DNA of 7,740 nt, taken from assembly GCF_001557115.1 (NCBI RefSeq), contig NZ_LSKQ01000128.1, positions 1 through 7,740 on the forward strand, in the 5' to 3' direction. The notes under the pieces were generated by a model. The model was given only the letters and a program-made list of their open reading frames with translations. It was not told the DNA's origin and did not search any database. This document shows, piece by piece, positions 6,105 through 7,740 of the stretch. The DNA comes from Erythrobacter sp. CCH5-A1. Its GTDB lineage: Bacteria > Pseudomonadota > Alphaproteobacteria > Sphingomonadales > Sphingomonadaceae. The position numbers and the translations under genes were made by a program. Positions within the stretch are counted from its first letter, which is position 1. Each line of letters starts with the position of its first letter.

Positions 6105-6407
6105 CTACGCGGGTTCGCGTACACGCTCGATGCTGATGGTCTCAGATCCGCTTTTGGCTTGTGCAAGATCATAGGCAGACTGCATCCGCAGCATGGTGGC
6201 GGCAGAAATACCGAATGCCTTCTCGAAGCGGATAGCCATCTCCGGCGTCAGCGCAGCCCTGCCATTGAGCAACCGGCTTAAGGCTGGCCGGGTGACCTTG
6301 AGATGATCTGCTGTGCTCGACACGTTCATGTTGTAGGGCTTCACGATCTCTTCGAGCAGCCAAGGGCCCGGGTGGATCGCGAAGCTGTCATGGAGCTTGA
6401 TGGCCAT
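6105..6407 (-). CDS. higA: HigA-family antitoxin, XRE-type DNA-binding protein
   Basis: The antitoxin of a type II toxin-antitoxin pair: it would bind and neutralise the HigB-like toxin and repress their shared promoter. The 100 residues open with the HigA/VapI signature IHPGPWLLEE (11-20), followed by an XRE helix-turn-helix at about 28-58 (recognition helix around TRPALSRLLNGRAALTPEMA), then FEKAFGISAATMLRMQSAYD, where the family usually has W-x-x-L-Q-x-x-Y-D. The start codon overlaps the toxin stop as TGATG, with GGAGG about ten bases upstream, so the pair is translationally coupled with toxin first, the order typical of higBA. The C-terminal ~18 residues are polar and likely flexible. Length and motifs are ordinary and intact, so neutralisation should be functional. 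Confidence 0.92.
   Translation of the reverse strand: MAIKLHDSFAIHPGPWLLEEIVKPYNMNVSSTADHLKVTRPALSRLLNGRAALTPEMAIRFEKAFGISAATMLRMQSAYDLAQAKSGSETISIERVREPA
6106..6121. repeat. Perfect 6-bp inverted repeat over the higA stop codon
   Basis: TACGCG (6106-6111) and CGCGTA (6116-6121) flank a four-base loop. The hairpin includes two bases of the higA TAG and its last codons. No T-run follows on the minus strand. It may help end the higBA mRNA or may be a by-product of coding sequence; no other copy is visible. Confidence 0.3.
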
Positions 6408-6688
6408 CAGTGATAGTCCTCCAGATCGAGATCGGCGACGGTCAGTTCGTCGATCAATGTGAATGTCAGTCGCCAGTTCCGGGTAACCGTCATGGCAAAA
6501 TACCCCTCCCTGTCTCCGGTGAGGGGATGAAACCCGAAATTCGGCGGCAGGGCCAACTCGTCCACACTCCCCGCCGAAACAATGAACGCGAGCATGCGGC
6601 GCAGCCGGTCTGCCTCCATTAGCCCTGCTGGCTTCCCGGTTTCGGCAAACCTGCGAAGCGCCTTATGGCGGATCGTTCCGATTTCCAT
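6407..6688 (-). CDS. higB: HigB-family toxin (RelE superfamily mRNA interferase)
   Basis: A small RelE-fold toxin expected to cleave mRNA at the ribosome when its antitoxin is lost, which would stabilise the surrounding element. The 93 residues contain the family pattern: basic N-terminal helices with KALRRFAETG and ADRLRRML, a strand-loop FGFHPLTGDREGYFAM (51-66), then VTRNWRLTF (68-76), and the acidic end DLDLEDYH with a terminal His. The conserved H-x-L-x-G-x-R and W-R elements are present, so it is probably active. The ATG at 6688 has no Shine-Dalgarno sequence; the preceding bases are ATTACACTTTA. Initiation may be weak or on a nearly leaderless transcript, while the downstream antitoxin has a strong site. 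That difference would favour antitoxin excess. Confidence 0.9.
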   Translation of the reverse strand: MEIGTIRHKALRRFAETGKPAGLMEADRLRRMLAFIVSAGSVDELALPPNFGFHPLTGDREGYFAMTVTRNWRLTFTLIDELTVADLDLEDYH

Positions 6689-6691
6689 TAA

Positions 6692-6750
6692 AGTGTAATC
6701 CCATAAGTTACACCAAGAGTCAAGAGAGGTGTAACCCTTGGCGTTACGCC
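6692..6750 (-). promoter_or_regulatory. higBA promoter and candidate operator with repeated GTTAC boxes
   Basis: Four related boxes occur within 60 bases: AGTGTAAT (6692-6699), GTTACACC (6707-6714), GGTGTAAC (6728-6735) and GGCGTTACGCC (6740-6750, palindromic except for its central base). The two middle boxes form a perfect 8-bp inverted repeat with a 13-base spacer, and a -35-like TTGACT (minus strand, 6723-6718) lies inside that spacer. With a 17-base spacer the -10 would be GATTAC at 6700-6695, a weak match within the first box, placing the transcript start very close to the toxin ATG. HigA-type antitoxins autorepress by binding inverted repeats over their promoter, so these are the natural operator candidates. 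The box pattern is seen; binding is inferred. Confidence 0.65.
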
Positions 6751-6787
6751 TGCCCCATTGTCGACGCGGCCCGCCCGAATTCCTGCA

Positions 6788-7740
6788 CTATACCCGAACC
6801 AGCGCGCTAACGATTGCTGACGCTGCGCCCTTTGGAATGAAAACGCGCGTCCGAAACGCGATGATTTCCGTGAAGCAGCCGATGCTCTTGAGCCAAGGCA
6901 GCCGATCGACTGGTGCGCCCACGATCTCATAGCGCTGCTCGCCAGCCACGCGGGAGCATTTTAAGGTCGCCTTGAAGGGCTGATTGATCGGGACTGTCCG
7001 GCCTTCGCCGAGCGACCTGATGATCATTTCCGGACTGAGTTCAACGGTGGAGGCAATATCGAACTTCTCGAGCAGCTTTGCCACATCGAGTTCGTGGACC
7101 ATGCGGCCGAGCCAGTTTCTGCCCTCTTCGTCAACGATCCGCCGGACCTCCAGATAGTCGATGGGAAGGCTCGACCAGATCGGCAGGAGAAGTCCGGTCG
7201 CAAGATACACGGTCTCTGTCGTTAGCCGTTCGGCAAGCTCCGCAACCTCGCTTTGCCACAGCTTTTCGAAGGTTCGGCGGGGGGCCTCCTCCCAAGCCGA
7301 TTCCGCAAGGTCATCGAAGTGGTGGTATTCCCGGCGCAGGGGACGGTGGAGGATAACCCGCCGGATCAAATCCCCCTGTTCTGTCATGAAGTGCCGCGAA
7401 GGTTCGGCCAAGGCTGCCTTCCCGCTCTTGGTATTGTGGAGCAGAATGCAACCGTCGGCGTAGTCGCGGCGCTCAAGGACACGCTCTAGCGAGATCGGCC
7501 GTGCTCTCGTCTTGAGAGCCAGCTGCAGCAAGTGTGACGTAGCACCGGTTCGCTCATCGGTCCGCAGGACGATGTCTTCGACAACCGCGGCCTGTTCGAC
7601 CCGAAGGGTCTCGACGCCAACATCGAGCGATCCGGCCTCCCGCGCTGCGGACACACGCGCTTCGACCAGCCCCAGAAATTCCTCGAAGATCGCATTCTGC
7701 ATTCCGATCGGCAGCGCGAGGATGCGGTTGAGCCAGCGCT
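6788..7740 (-). CDS. Strawberry-notch-like (Sbno) helicase-related protein, C-terminal part (5' end outside window)
   Basis: An open frame enters from the right edge (first full residues RWLNRILALPIG) and runs about 316 residues to a TAG at 6790-6788. It resembles the C-terminal region of bacterial strawberry-notch-like proteins: the segment RWLNRILALP followed by MQNAIFEEFLGLVEAR, then VETLRVE, later PSRHF and PIWSSLP. These proteins usually exceed 1000 residues and combine an SF2-type ATPase core, sometimes with a DNA methylase domain, and are common on alphaproteobacterial plasmids and integrative elements. The catalytic motifs would lie upstream, outside this window, so activity cannot be judged. 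The end AASAIVSALVRV shows no decay. It stops 99 bases before the higB start on the same strand. The cellular role of the bacterial family is not settled; DNA processing is inferred from its domains. Confidence 0.75.
   Translation of the reverse strand, partial: RWLNRILALPIGMQNAIFEEFLGLVEARVSAAREAGSLDVGVETLRVEQAAVVEDIVLRTDERTGATSHLLQLALKTRARPISLERVLERRDYADGCILLHNTKSGKAALAEPSRHFMTEQGDLIRRVILHRPLRREYHHFDDLAESAWEEAPRRTFEKLWQSEVAELAERLTTETVYLATGLLLPIWSSLPIDYLEVRRIVDEEGRNWLGRMVHELDVAKLLEKFDIASTVELSPEMIIRSLGEGRTVPINQPFKATLKCSRVAGEQRYEIVGAPVDRLPWLKSIGCFTEIIAFRTRVFIPKGAASAIVSALVRV

Overview
The window looks like a plasmid or genomic-island segment of an alphaproteobacterium, most likely a sphingomonad (Sphingomonadales). 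The reasons are a large outer-membrane TonB-dependent receptor of a type abundant in that group, a Cys-containing TonB C-terminal-like domain, a bacterial strawberry-notch-type protein typical of alphaproteobacterial plasmids, and moderately GC-rich coding sequence. The taxonomic call is an inference from protein style, not from a marker gene.

Nearly everything is on the minus strand, so transcription runs from high to low coordinates. Reading that way: the C-terminal ~316 residues of a strawberry-notch-like protein enter from the right edge (6788-7740). A compact higB-higA toxin-antitoxin operon follows (6105-6688), with a repeat-rich control region in front of it (6692-6750). Next is a short tyrosine recombinase reduced almost to its catalytic domain (5357-5989), closed by a convincing intrinsic terminator (5316-5348). 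These genes form a mobile-element backbone: DNA processing, stabilisation and site-specific recombination.

The middle of the window (about 4264-5290) differs. It is AT-richer by hand count in places and holds the only plus-strand gene, an unrecognised probable lipoprotein with four cysteines (4622-5239, start uncertain). A gap of about 350 bp (4264-4621) carries three copies of the 8-mer CGATAGCT.

The left half (1-4263) is an envelope or nutrient-uptake cargo module. A predicted lipoprotein joins ankyrin-like helices to a TonB C-terminal-like domain (3088-4263). After a ~350 bp gap with palindromes and stem-loops comes a complete 837-residue TonB-dependent receptor (223-2736). Seventy-two bases downstream is the well-signalled start of a RidA/YjgF-family gene that loses its family resemblance after about 28 codons and stops (25-150), so it looks interrupted or frameshifted near the left edge.

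How the genes may work together: the receptor would import a substrate across the outer membrane using the host TonB complex. A RidA-type enamine/imine deaminase would fit catabolism of a nitrogenous substrate, but it appears broken here. I see no CRISPR array, rRNA or tRNA, and no complete insertion sequence. Nothing here is clearly a wholly new system; the best leads are the ankyrin/TonB_C lipoprotein, the broken RidA gene, the repeated 8-mer and the higBA control region.
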